DNA from: Roseivirga sp.
GTDB lineage: Bacteria; Bacteroidota; Bacteroidia; Cytophagales; Cyclobacteriaceae
Length of the DNA stretch: 64,000 bases
Reading direction: 5' to 3'
Assembly: GCA_021404565.1 (NCBI GenBank)
Contig: JAAWWF010000021.1
Span: 1-64,000, forward strand
In this document: piece after piece, positions 34,039 through 42,893 of the stretch
How the letters are laid out: every line of letters starts with the position of its first letter
Numbering within the stretch: position 1 is the stretch's first letter
The notes under the pieces: model-generated
The model's input: the letters and a program-made list of their open reading frames with translations, nothing else
Databases searched by the model: none
What the model was told of the DNA's origin: nothing
Program-made: the position numbers and the translations under genes

Positions 34039-36647
34039 TTCGCAATGATTCAGTAGGGTTGAGTCTGGCCACCCTCCAGGTTTGTGATACCACCACGAAA
34101 AGTATTATAGAAGCCAAAAGCAGTATGCCTTGAATAAAAAGCCATGGACCGGGCCTTAGCGGATTTCGGAAGGAGGCTGCGATACCCTGGGAGAAGAGGA
34201 GATGGGCTAAAGGCCCCGCAATGGCACTGGCGATCAGTATGGGTATGATGGTTCCTTTGAGCAGTAGCCTGATAATGGATTCTATCCTTGCCCCCAGCAC
34301 CTTTCTGATGCCAATTTCCTTGACCCTGGTTTCAGCATTGTAAAGAGCAATTCCCAACTGACCGAGCAATGAAATGGCAATGATGGTGAAGGCCAGGAAT
34401 CGTAGCACCTTGATGATGTTTTCAAACTCCGCCATGGGTTTTTGTAGATGGTCCTCCAGTGCTTCCGGTAAAAAACGGTCTTCGGGATGAAGCTCTTTCC
34501 AGGCGGCTTCCAGTCCGGTCATGGTGTTTGGCAAAGCTTTCATATTCACCTTAATTAATAATATAGATTGATTCTGTTGTGCTTTTCCGGAAACTATCAT
34601 AACAGGCTGATCTGTACCCATCAAAGGGTTGTTGCCGTTCATGCCGTCCAGCACGCCTACAATTTTGTATTCGCTGCTTCTATTTTTCAGAGATGTACCA
34701 ACAGCCTTTTCCAGACTGATATTGATAAGGTTGAGCAATTTCTCATTCACGAGTACCTCCTTGTGCAAGCCATCTATGATGTCAGGGCTGAAATACCTGC
34801 CATCGAGTAGCTTGGGGTTAATCACCTCATGGAATGTCTCATCTGCCCAAAATGACAGCACTATCAGTGTGGTGTCATTATCAACGGGGTCGAAGAAGGA
34901 CGTAAAGCCATTAGTGATTTCCCCAGGGATATCAGAAGTCAGTGTTACGGCATCGACCCCTTGAACTCCTGAAAATGCCGATTTAAGCAGAGTTGCTTTT
35001 GCTAAATCCGTGCGCACAATAAACCTTCCTTCCGTTTCGAAACCTTTGGGTGAGGTTTTAAGCAGTACCACCTGCTGCTGTAGGAGAAACATTAGCATGA
35101 TGCAAAACATAGAGAGCGTGAGTTGCAAGGTTACCAGCACTTTGCGCATGGTTAAAAACGACAGCTTTTTATGCTTTACCCTTGGGTTAAACAAGCTTAA
35201 CGGATTGATTTTGGCAAAGAAGAATGAAGGGAAAATGCCCGCTACTACACCGGTGACAAAGGTGAAGGCAACGAATATCAGTATGATTGTCAGATCCAGT
35301 TGAGGGTCGAAGATTTTCGACATGGAGGGAAGCAGGGCCATAAAATCATCAGAGAAGAACTTATAAAAGCTCAGGCCTATGAGCAGAGAGAAAAAGGAGA
35401 GGGTCATTGTCTCACAGAGAATCTGAAGAATGATCTGAACGTTGCTACTCCCGGACACCTTTCTGATACCAATCTCCTTGGTGCGCTGGGTAGCCCTGGC
35501 GATTGACAGGTTCGTGTAGTTAAAACCCGCCATCAGTAGCATTACCGTGATCAATACCAGAAAGGTAACAAGCCCATCTGAACCTACCATCAGCCCCGGC
35601 TCATTGTAAATAATCTCCCCGAATATGATATCTCTCAACGGTTGACTTACAAATCGATAGCTAAGTTTGTCGTAGTCTTTGAGGGTGTTAATCTTTTCAG
35701 AAAACGGGCCGAGTTTGCTGTCAAGTGTTTCGGGACTAATGCCCTCCCTCAGCTTCACATAAGCGTAGTCGCTATAGTAGTGGGCGAGGTTATGTTTGTA
35801 GGCATTTTTAGATGTGCGCCCCGCTCCGAACTGTTCTAACGGACCAATTATTTCAAACTGAAAGTGTGACTTATGTTTAGGATAGGCCATGACAGCTTTC
35901 ACGACAAAGCCTTCTTCTGTTTGTTTGCCAATGGGGTCCTCACCGGGAAAATACCGGTTTGCTACTTCATTAGTAATGATAACAGAGTTGATGTCGGAGA
36001 AAATCGCCAGGGGATTCCCTGAGATCATCTGTAGGTTGAACATGTCGAAAAAGGAAGAATCCACTTTAATTCCCTTCATCAATACTTCTACCCCGTTGAT
36101 TTTGAAAGAGCCACGGAATCCAGCTTTGATATGGCTAACGGCTTCAAAATCCGGTATGTCTTCTTTCAATAATTCTACCGCGCGAAAGGGCATAGAGGCA
36201 TACAACTGCTTACCACGATTGCTGGAGGTTACATGGTTTATAATTCTGTGTATTCTGTCTGCATCGGCATGATGACTATCTATATTGAGTCCGGTGTAGA
36301 TCATATTGACCATAAACAGGCTCACACACAATGCACCTGCCAGTCCGAAAATGTTGACCGCACTAAACACCTTGTGCCTGACTAGGTTGCGCATAGCCAG
36401 TTTGAAATTCATTTGAAAAAGTGAGAACATAATCAGTTTTTGAATATTTTTTGGTTTGCCTAGAACAGAAGGCCGGATCATTTTCAATACCTCAGCCCGA
36501 TAAAAGCGGTTGGCCTTTTTTAGCCCGTACAGTTCAGCATTCTCATAGAACTTCTCTTCCAGATCGCCCTGCAACTCTTCAAAGAAATCATCATTGCAAA
36601 ACCTCTTAAAAAAGACTTGTCCAAAACTTTGATGGCCTTGTCTTCAT
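34031..36647 (-). CDS. FtsX/MacB-type permease, frameshifted prefix (P5)
   Basis: The intact reading frame runs from 36643 or less down to 34031; its earliest alternative start is TTG 36574 (847 aa). Upstream of it the sequence in the same frame still encodes prefix residues (FFKRFCNDDFFEEL) but has no ATG and meets a stop at 36646-36644. In the other frame an ATG at 36647, one base after the P6 stop, gives MKTRPSKFWTSLF, the expected prefix opening. The two join if one T is lost from the T6 run at 36613-36608. First FtsX motif NYTNLSIARATQRTKEIGI, second GQLGIALYNAETRVKEIG. It overlaps P4 by 8 bases. Confidence 0.8.
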
Positions 36648-36648
36648 A

Positions 36649-39261
36649 CTATTCACTTCTGAGATTTTTAACGGGGTTATTTCTGGCGGCTTTGAGGGCC
36701 TGTGAACCTATAATGACAGCGGTTAACCCAAATATGATGAGCAATCCTCTGCTGAGGTCCCAAAAGCCAATATTGATAGTATGTACCATTCCGGGAATAA
36801 TCAGCTCTTTGAAAGCGTAAAGACTCAGGGGTACGGCTACAGCCGAAGTGACCACAAACATGATGACGAAGTTTCTGGAGAGGAGCCGTAGCAGGTGACT
36901 GGTAGTGGCGCCAAGTACCTTTCTGATCGTAAGTTCTTTGATACGAGATTCTGTCGTATAAACGGCCATCCCAAGCAAGCCGAGAATGGAGATGACAATG
37001 GCAATAATGGCTAACAAACCTAAGGTTTTTGTAGAAGTCGAAAGGCTAGCATAGGCCCGCTCTATCCTGTCCTGATAGAAAAAGGCCTGAAACTCATGAA
37101 CGGGATCCAATTCTGACCATGCTGCCTCTATCTTCAACATGGTTTCAGCCATGTCATCAGATGAGATTTTGAGATTCAAAAGTCGATACCCATTCGGCTC
37201 TGATAGAAAGGCAAAGGGAGCCACTTCATTATCCAGCGTGGCATGTTGAAAGTCTCTGACCACTCCTACAATAGTGCGGTTACGGCCTTGTAGCCTCACC
37301 CGCTTTCCTAGTGCATCGATAGGTTCCCCCATCCGAAAACGTTTGACCAATTGTTCATTTACAACGATCTGAGTCCTGTCAAGTCCATCAGTAAAAATGT
37401 CGCCAGCCAGCAGCTCATGGCCAAGGTTGCTGATGTAGGCTCCATTGACATTCATCAGGTTGACAGTGGTTGAATCGTTGCCTTCAATATATTTTCCGCG
37501 ATTAGTCCATATACCTCCTACACTCGGTACCCAGCTTGACTTGGATATGGTCTCAACTTCCGGCAACTGCGCAAGACTATTGCTTAGAAGGTCAACGTCA
37601 TTGTTTTGCAAGTAGATATTGAGAATATTTTCCGTTTCGAACCCAAGGTCGTAGTTAAGGGCAAAATCATACTGCTTGCCCGCAAGGCCTACCAGAAGCA
37701 CAAAGCCAATAGAAAGGGTGAACTGGATACCTACGAGCAGTTTTCTCAAACTCAGTCCCGATGCTGATTTAAGCCGGGAAACTCCTTTTACAATGGCCGA
37801 AGGTTTTAAGCGAGATAGAATTACAGAAGGGAAAAAACCCGAAAGAATTCCCACACCAACAGAAAACAGGAGGAAATACAGATAGTGAATTGCTGATAGC
37901 TCCAGGGTGCTCGTGCGCTGTATGTCACGATTGAGGCTGAGAAACTCAGGCCTGACCAGTTGGAAGAGAAAATACGCGATAACCAGGGCCATTAATGATA
38001 CGATTACCGCTTCTATGATAAACTGTAAAAAAACCTGTCTTCTCTGAGCACCCACTACTTTACGAACCCCCACTTCTTTGGCCCGTTTTAGCGTTCTGGC
38101 AATGGACAGATTGGTATAGTTGAAGGCAGCCGAGGCCAAAACGATAATGGCCAGAATCACAATGTAATTGATGTTTTTTAACTCCATTCTTGCTCCAAGT
38201 TGATTGTTGAGCTTCCTTCCGGGAAAGATGGAGGTCAGTGATTGGAGTTCCGGTTCAAAAGAACTGTTGTAAAGCTTAGGGTTTTCCTGAGCCGCGATTT
38301 TGTCCAGGTCTGCCTGAAGGTTGGTGGTTGAGCCACTTTCCGGAAGCAAAATATATACATGACTGTTCCACATGTTTTGCCAGCTCATGAGTCCGGTATT
38401 GCGGGCATTGAGTTTCTCCAGAAAGCCGAAGGAAGCGATGGCCTGAAAATTCATGTGAGAAGTTCTGGGTGGGTCTTTGACAACCCCCGTTACTTTAAGT
38501 TGATTTTGATTGTTCCATGAGATAACCTCCCCAACCACATCAATCTTTCCGAAAACTTTTAAGGCTGAGGTTTCGGTAAGAACTAATGAAAAGGGATCAG
38601 ATAAGGCGCTAGAAGGGCTTCCGTGAATCATAGGAAATGTGAATACATCAAAGAAGTCCTCTGTGGCATAAAACCCATTAAGCGATACGGTATTGTCTCC
38701 CTTTTTTACATCTCCATTCAGGTTTCGGTAAATGGTGACTACTTTTTCAAAGCTGGTATAGTCTGTTTCCAACTGTCGCCCCAGAAGAGGAGAAACGGAG
38801 GCATAGAAAGCGGGCTCCTGATCTCCTTCGTGCTGTGTAATAATTACCCGGTGTATCCTGTCTTTTTTCTCATGAAAAGCATCATAACTATACAGCTCAG
38901 TGATAAAGGCAATGGCCAACAGCCCAACAACCATACTGATAGCGAGGCCTATGATATTGATGAAGGAGAAGAGCTTATTTCTGGCGATACTGCGCAGGGC
39001 AACCAGGGAGTAGTTTCTGAACATGGCGCTGTTGTTTAGTGGATACTTGATTTTGATCTGACTGATAACCGATGGGCGAATCATGCCCAGAACAGATTTC
39101 CAATAGATAGATGAAGCTTTTTTATGACCGAGAGATTCACGGTTGCGATAGAAGTGCTCCTCCAGATCGCCCTGGAGCTCCTCGAAATAACGGCTGTCAC
39201 AAAACCATTTAAAGAGCTTATAAGCAGATTTTGGAGGCCTGTTTTCGTCAGTAGAACTCAT
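36649..39261 (-). CDS. FtsX/MacB-type permease with prefix domain (P6)
   Basis: 870 residues. Prefix FEELQGDLEEHF, junction SAMFRNY, first FtsX motif NYTNLSIARTLKRAKEVGV near 383, second GLLGMAVYTTESRIKELTI near 770, end NPVKNLRSE. Overlaps PadR3 by 4 bases (ATGA). It heads the permease part of a unit with P5 and P4; its stop is one base from the P5 ATG. Closely related to P2 and P3. Confidence 0.9.
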   Translation of the reverse strand: MSSTDENRPPKSAYKLFKWFCDSRYFEELQGDLEEHFYRNRESLGHKKASSIYWKSVLGMIRPSVISQIKIKYPLNNSAMFRNYSLVALRSIARNKLFSFINIIGLAISMVVGLLAIAFITELYSYDAFHEKKDRIHRVIITQHEGDQEPAFYASVSPLLGRQLETDYTSFEKVVTIYRNLNGDVKKGDNTVSLNGFYATEDFFDVFTFPMIHGSPSSALSDPFSLVLTETSALKVFGKIDVVGEVISWNNQNQLKVTGVVKDPPRTSHMNFQAIASFGFLEKLNARNTGLMSWQNMWNSHVYILLPESGSTTNLQADLDKIAAQENPKLYNSSFEPELQSLTSIFPGRKLNNQLGARMELKNINYIVILAIIVLASAAFNYTNLSIARTLKRAKEVGVRKVVGAQRRQVFLQFIIEAVIVSLMALVIAYFLFQLVRPEFLSLNRDIQRTSTLELSAIHYLYFLLFSVGVGILSGFFPSVILSRLKPSAIVKGVSRLKSASGLSLRKLLVGIQFTLSIGFVLLVGLAGKQYDFALNYDLGFETENILNIYLQNNDVDLLSNSLAQLPEVETISKSSWVPSVGGIWTNRGKYIEGNDSTTVNLMNVNGAYISNLGHELLAGDIFTDGLDRTQIVVNEQLVKRFRMGEPIDALGKRVRLQGRNRTIVGVVRDFQHATLDNEVAPFAFLSEPNGYRLLNLKISSDDMAETMLKIEAAWSELDPVHEFQAFFYQDRIERAYASLSTSTKTLGLLAIIAIVISILGLLGMAVYTTESRIKELTIRKVLGATTSHLLRLLSRNFVIMFVVTSAVAVPLSLYAFKELIIPGMVHTINIGFWDLSRGLLIIFGLTAVIIGSQALKAARNNPVKNLRSE

Positions 39262-39590
39262 GACTTACCCAGTGCTACTTTTGGTACCTCACTCCATAAC
39301 TGATCGCGAAGTGTCTTGGACTCCTCCAGGGCCTTTGTGCCCTGATTGGTTACTTTGTAAAAGCGCTTACGCCTGCCACCTCGCTCCGCAGTAGCACCAC
39401 CATATTCTGAGGTGATAAATCCTTTTTCATCAAGGCGTGTAAGGGCCGTGTGCAGGGCACCGCGACTGATGTTCCGGCCCGTTCTGCTGCCGAGCTCATC
39501 CTGTATCGTTACGCCATAAGCATTTTCTGCCAGCACCAGGATGGTGAGCAGTACCAACTCCTGAAATTCTCCTAAATAAGTACCTTTCAT
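39258..39590 (-). CDS. PadR-family regulator (PadR3)
   Basis: 110 residues. Recognition helix NISRGALHTALTRLDEKGFI, wing ERGGRRKRFYKV. It heads the P6-P5-P4 unit and overlaps P6 by 4 bases, so regulator and permease are translationally coupled. Two operator copies of the TCTT type bracket its promoter (39601-39647), consistent with autorepression. It has no ligand-binding extension. Confidence 0.93.
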   Translation of the reverse strand: MKGTYLGEFQELVLLTILVLAENAYGVTIQDELGSRTGRNISRGALHTALTRLDEKGFITSEYGGATAERGGRRKRFYKVTNQGTKALEESKTLRDQLWSEVPKVALGKS

Positions 39591-39600
39591 TCTATTTGAT

Positions 39601-39647
39601 TCTTAAATGAGGACCAAATATAGAATTATTATTTTCTTAAATGGAGA
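39601..39647 (-). promoter_or_regulatory. PadR3 promoter with tandem operators
   Basis: TCTTAAATGAGGA (39601-39613) and TCTTAAATGGAGA (39635-39647), each inside a 20-bp near-identical repeat, 34 bases apart. Between them on the minus strand is the -7 box TATATTTG (39622-39615). The upper copy covers the expected -33 position; the lower covers the start region. Confidence 0.72.
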
Positions 39648-39661
39648 CCAAATAGAGAAAA

Positions 39662-39692
39662 ATTTGAGTCAGCCTTTAAAACTGACTCAAAT
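39662..39692 (-). terminator. Intrinsic terminator after P7
   Basis: Perfect 11-bp stem ATTTGAGTCAG/CTGACTCAAAT with a 9-base loop, followed on the minus strand by T5CTCT. It lies directly upstream of the PadR3 promoter. Confidence 0.9.
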
Positions 39693-39696
39693 GAGG

Positions 39697-42369
39697 TTAT
39701 TCGCTTCGTAGGTTTTTCACCGGGTTGGCCATGGCAGCCCGTACGGTCTGGAACGAAATGGTAAGGGTTGCGATCACCAGCAGTAATACCATCGGTACCA
39801 AAAACAATTCTGCCGTAATACCTATGCTGAAGGCAAAGTTCTCCAGCCAGGATTTAATACCGAAATAGGTGATGGGAATGGCTATGGTATTTGCAATGAC
39901 CGTGAGCAGCAGATACCTTTTCGAGAACAAAAACGTGATTTGTGTACCGCTTGCTCCCAAAACCCTGCGGATGCCTATCTCTTTTGCCTTTTGAACCACG
40001 CTGTAGGAGGCAAGCCCGAAAAGCCCCATGCAGGCTGCGAAAATCGCAAAGGCGGAGAATGCTTTAAAAATATTGGCGAAAGCCAGATCTTCCTTATACT
40101 GTCGGTTGAAAAAATCATCAACAAAGTAATACTCAACGGGGTTGCCCGGAAAAGCGATATCAAACTGCTTTTCTAATTCGCTAATCACCTTGTTCGTATT
40201 TTGAGGACTGACACTCACCGAAAAGAAATCAGCAGAAGCAAAACGATACAGGAAAATAGCCGGGCCGTAGGCTTTGTGCAGCGACTGCCAGTTATGATCT
40301 TTTACTACCCCGCGAATGGCCATGGTATCACCACTTAAAATGATCTTTTCAGTGAGCGCCTTCTCAGGGCTTCCCAGGCCAAAGGCTTCCACGGTTGCCT
40401 CATTGATGATCATACCGTTCCGCGCTTGTCTTTGAGCCTCTGTAAAATCACGCCCAGCTATTACCTCAATGCCGTAGGTGTTCAGGAAGGTTGCATCCAC
40501 CCAGGTAACGTTCACACTTCCGCTATTTGATCGGTCTGTGCCTGACCTTCTGGCTTCGGTGCCCCAGTTATAGCCATTGCCGGGGATACTCCGTGAGGAG
40601 GAGAAAGCCTCTACTCCAGCCACCTGTTCCATATTGTTTTTGAAAGACTCGAAGCTCGCAAGTGAAATATTGGTGTCCGGCCCTTTAATAGCCAGCGTTT
40701 TACTCATGTCGATACCAGTATCCTGATTTTGCATAAAGCTGAGTTGTCTGGATACGGTAAAGGTTCCCGCTATCAAAAAAGTCGATATCACAAACTGAAA
40801 GACAACCAGTCCTTTTCTTACGGAAAAAGCATGGCTCTTTTTTGAAACGAACCGCCCCTTAAGCGCTGTGACAGTTTTAAACGAAGACAGAATCAATGCC
40901 GGATAGAAACCTGCCAGAAGCGGACCGATCAATATGAGTACTCCCAGGGCGCCAAGTATGGTCGGGTTTGTGATGTCGACAACCAGATTCACGCCAAGTG
41001 CTTCACTGAGCATAGGCATAAAGGTATAGGTGAGGCCTATGGCAAGTACAATCGCAAAAAGATTAACCCAGAAAGACTCAGTCAGGAACTGTGACATCAA
41101 CTGAGGCTTGAGAGCTCCCATGGCCTTTTTAATGCCTACTTCCATACTACGCTCCGTTGCTTTAGCGGTAGAGAGGTTTATAAAGTTGATCCAGGCGATA
41201 AGCAGTATAAACACAGCGATGATCACCATAAAATACACCGAATTGATACTGCCCACAGTCCCGAATTCATCTCCTGTAATCTCCGATCTGAGGTGAATAT
41301 CAGGCACATTTTGAAGACTCAGCGTTTGTTTTAGCCCGTCAGCTTCCAGGTCTTCCGGGGTGTAGGTATGCATTAGATCGGCCATCTTGGCTTCAGCCGC
41401 GGCTTCGGTACTTTGTGGGCTTAACATTACATAGCTATAGAAATTGGTCCAGCCCCAATCCGTACCTTCTTCTGTATACTGGTTTCGCATTAAAACCCGC
41501 TCTATAGGCAACAGAAAGTCAAACTGAAAATGGGAATTGGCCGGGAAGTCCTCAACCACTCCCGAAATAAGATAATTACCATTGGCCCAGCCCCCATTCA
41601 CGTTCAGAATTTGCCCTATCACCCTGTCTGATTCCTTGCCAAAATATTTGCGCATGGTTGATTCGGTGATCACAATGGAACTGGGATCATTGAGAGCCGT
41701 ATTATGATTTCCCTGTAGGAAATTAAAGGTGAACATCTGCAGAAATGCTGGCTCAACGAACAAGATGTCCTGTTCTCGGAAAGGTGTCATGCTCACAGAG
41801 TCGACCACCCTGTTTACCACTGCCCCTCCGTAATATGGATGTACTCTCGACTGCATTTCTATTTCAGGTACATCGCGTATAAGAGAGGGGCCCAGGGCAT
41901 AGCCACTGTAAAACCCGGTACCCAGATCTTCACCGTTTTGAAGCGTGTTGTTGTGTACGCGATACACCCGATCGGCATTTTCATGAAACTTATCATAGCT
42001 CAGCTGAAAAATCACGTAATGAGCAATGATCAGGCAGGCGGCTATACCGATGGCCAGCCCGGTGATGTTGATAAATGAATACAGTTTGTTTTTTGCCAGA
42101 TGTCGAAAGGCAATGACAGTGTTGAGTTTGAACATGGTGTTGGTATTTTGAGTTTTGAAAAGTTTTTTGATCACAAAAGGCCTGAAAAACCGAATGACAT
42201 CAAGGAAATAATAGAGGTATGCCTGGCGCTTACCTGACCGGGTATGGCGCTTGTTGAAGTCCTCATGAATATCTCCTTCGATATCTTCGAGCAGCTCAGG
42301 CTTGCAGTACCATCTCAAAAATCTTTGAGGCAGCCTGGGTGGTCGGTGATCTTGTATGGTTTGATTCAT
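39697..42369 (-). CDS. FtsX/MacB-type permease with prefix domain (P7)
   Basis: 890 residues, the longest and most diverged of the ten. Prefix LEDIEGDIHEDF keeps the D-x-EGD core and the junction Met (TMFKLN). The first FtsX motif reads NFINLSTAKATERSMEVGI instead of NYTNLSIAR; the second is GLFGLASYSVVQKAKEIGI. It belongs to a different permease subfamily that carries the same prefix. Two bases separate it from PadR4. The strong terminator at 39662-39692 ends the unit. Confidence 0.9.
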   Translation of the reverse strand: MNQTIQDHRPPRLPQRFLRWYCKPELLEDIEGDIHEDFNKRHTRSGKRQAYLYYFLDVIRFFRPFVIKKLFKTQNTNTMFKLNTVIAFRHLAKNKLYSFINITGLAIGIAACLIIAHYVIFQLSYDKFHENADRVYRVHNNTLQNGEDLGTGFYSGYALGPSLIRDVPEIEMQSRVHPYYGGAVVNRVVDSVSMTPFREQDILFVEPAFLQMFTFNFLQGNHNTALNDPSSIVITESTMRKYFGKESDRVIGQILNVNGGWANGNYLISGVVEDFPANSHFQFDFLLPIERVLMRNQYTEEGTDWGWTNFYSYVMLSPQSTEAAAEAKMADLMHTYTPEDLEADGLKQTLSLQNVPDIHLRSEITGDEFGTVGSINSVYFMVIIAVFILLIAWINFINLSTAKATERSMEVGIKKAMGALKPQLMSQFLTESFWVNLFAIVLAIGLTYTFMPMLSEALGVNLVVDITNPTILGALGVLILIGPLLAGFYPALILSSFKTVTALKGRFVSKKSHAFSVRKGLVVFQFVISTFLIAGTFTVSRQLSFMQNQDTGIDMSKTLAIKGPDTNISLASFESFKNNMEQVAGVEAFSSSRSIPGNGYNWGTEARRSGTDRSNSGSVNVTWVDATFLNTYGIEVIAGRDFTEAQRQARNGMIINEATVEAFGLGSPEKALTEKIILSGDTMAIRGVVKDHNWQSLHKAYGPAIFLYRFASADFFSVSVSPQNTNKVISELEKQFDIAFPGNPVEYYFVDDFFNRQYKEDLAFANIFKAFSAFAIFAACMGLFGLASYSVVQKAKEIGIRRVLGASGTQITFLFSKRYLLLTVIANTIAIPITYFGIKSWLENFAFSIGITAELFLVPMVLLLVIATLTISFQTVRAAMANPVKNLRSE

Positions 42370-42371
42370 TG

Positions 42372-42704
42372 TCAGTTTACATCGAATACAATCTCGGGAA
42401 TGGCATTCCAGAACTGTTCGCGTTGAGCTCTTGACTCCGACAGCATCTTAATACCGTAGGAGGTGATTGTGAGATATCGTTTGCGTTTACCGCCCCGTAT
42501 CTTGGTAGCTTCACCCAGCTCACTTTTAATTAGTCCCTTTTTCTCCAGCCGGTTCAGCGCAGCATGTACCGTGCTCAACGTGACCTTACGGCCTGTTTTG
42601 GCATAAATCTCTTCCTTAATACCTACTCCATAGGCCTCGGGGTATAGCACCCCAATGGATAAAAGAACCAATTCCTGAAACTCTCCTAAATGTGTCCCTT
42701 TCAT
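42372..42704 (-). CDS. PadR-family regulator (PadR4)
   Basis: 110 residues. I start it at ATG 42704 to give MKGTHLGEF, as in its paralogs; a TTG 12 bases upstream would add MFQE. The recognition helix is VTLSTVHAALNRLEKKGLI, distinct from PadR1-3 but nearly identical to PadR5. Wing KIRGGKRKRYLTI. Two perfect TCGT...ACGA operators lie just upstream. Regulates the P7 unit by inference. Confidence 0.92.
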   Translation of the reverse strand: MKGTHLGEFQELVLLSIGVLYPEAYGVGIKEEIYAKTGRKVTLSTVHAALNRLEKKGLIKSELGEATKIRGGKRKRYLTITSYGIKMLSESRAQREQFWNAIPEIVFDVN

Positions 42705-42722
42705 TTCTTGAAACAATTTAAT

Positions 42723-42767
42723 TCGTAAATGACGATTAAATCTAAAGATAAAATTCGTAAATGACGA
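42723..42767 (-). promoter_or_regulatory. PadR4 promoter with tandem operators
   Basis: Two identical 13-bp palindromic sites TCGTAAATGACGA at 42723-42735 and 42755-42767, part of a 21-bp exact repeat with a 32-bp period. The -7-like box TAGATTTA (42744-42737) lies between them. Arms TCGT/ACGA are perfect inverted repeats. Confidence 0.78.
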
Positions 42768-42841
42768 TTAAATAAAAAACAATCTCGTCCTCAACTGTTT
42801 TTCAGGATGACTCAACTGGCAGTAATGTTGTACTGAAATGC

Positions 42842-42875
42842 AAAAAAAGACCGAAGCGAATGCTTGGTCTTTTTT
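42842..42875 (-). terminator. Intrinsic terminator after P8
   Basis: AAAAAAGACC and GGTCTTTTTT arms with an inner AAGC/GCTT pairing, between the end of P8 and the PadR4 promoter region. Confidence 0.9.
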
Positions 42876-42893
42876 GCTCATGGTGGATGAATA

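Noticed and set aside
36600-36651. Programmed +1 frameshifting in P5 as the main explanation
   Set aside because: A CTTTTTTAA site with a downstream in-frame continuation fits, but no stimulatory element was seen, and an indel or sequencing error in a homopolymer is simpler. It is listed as a finding to check.
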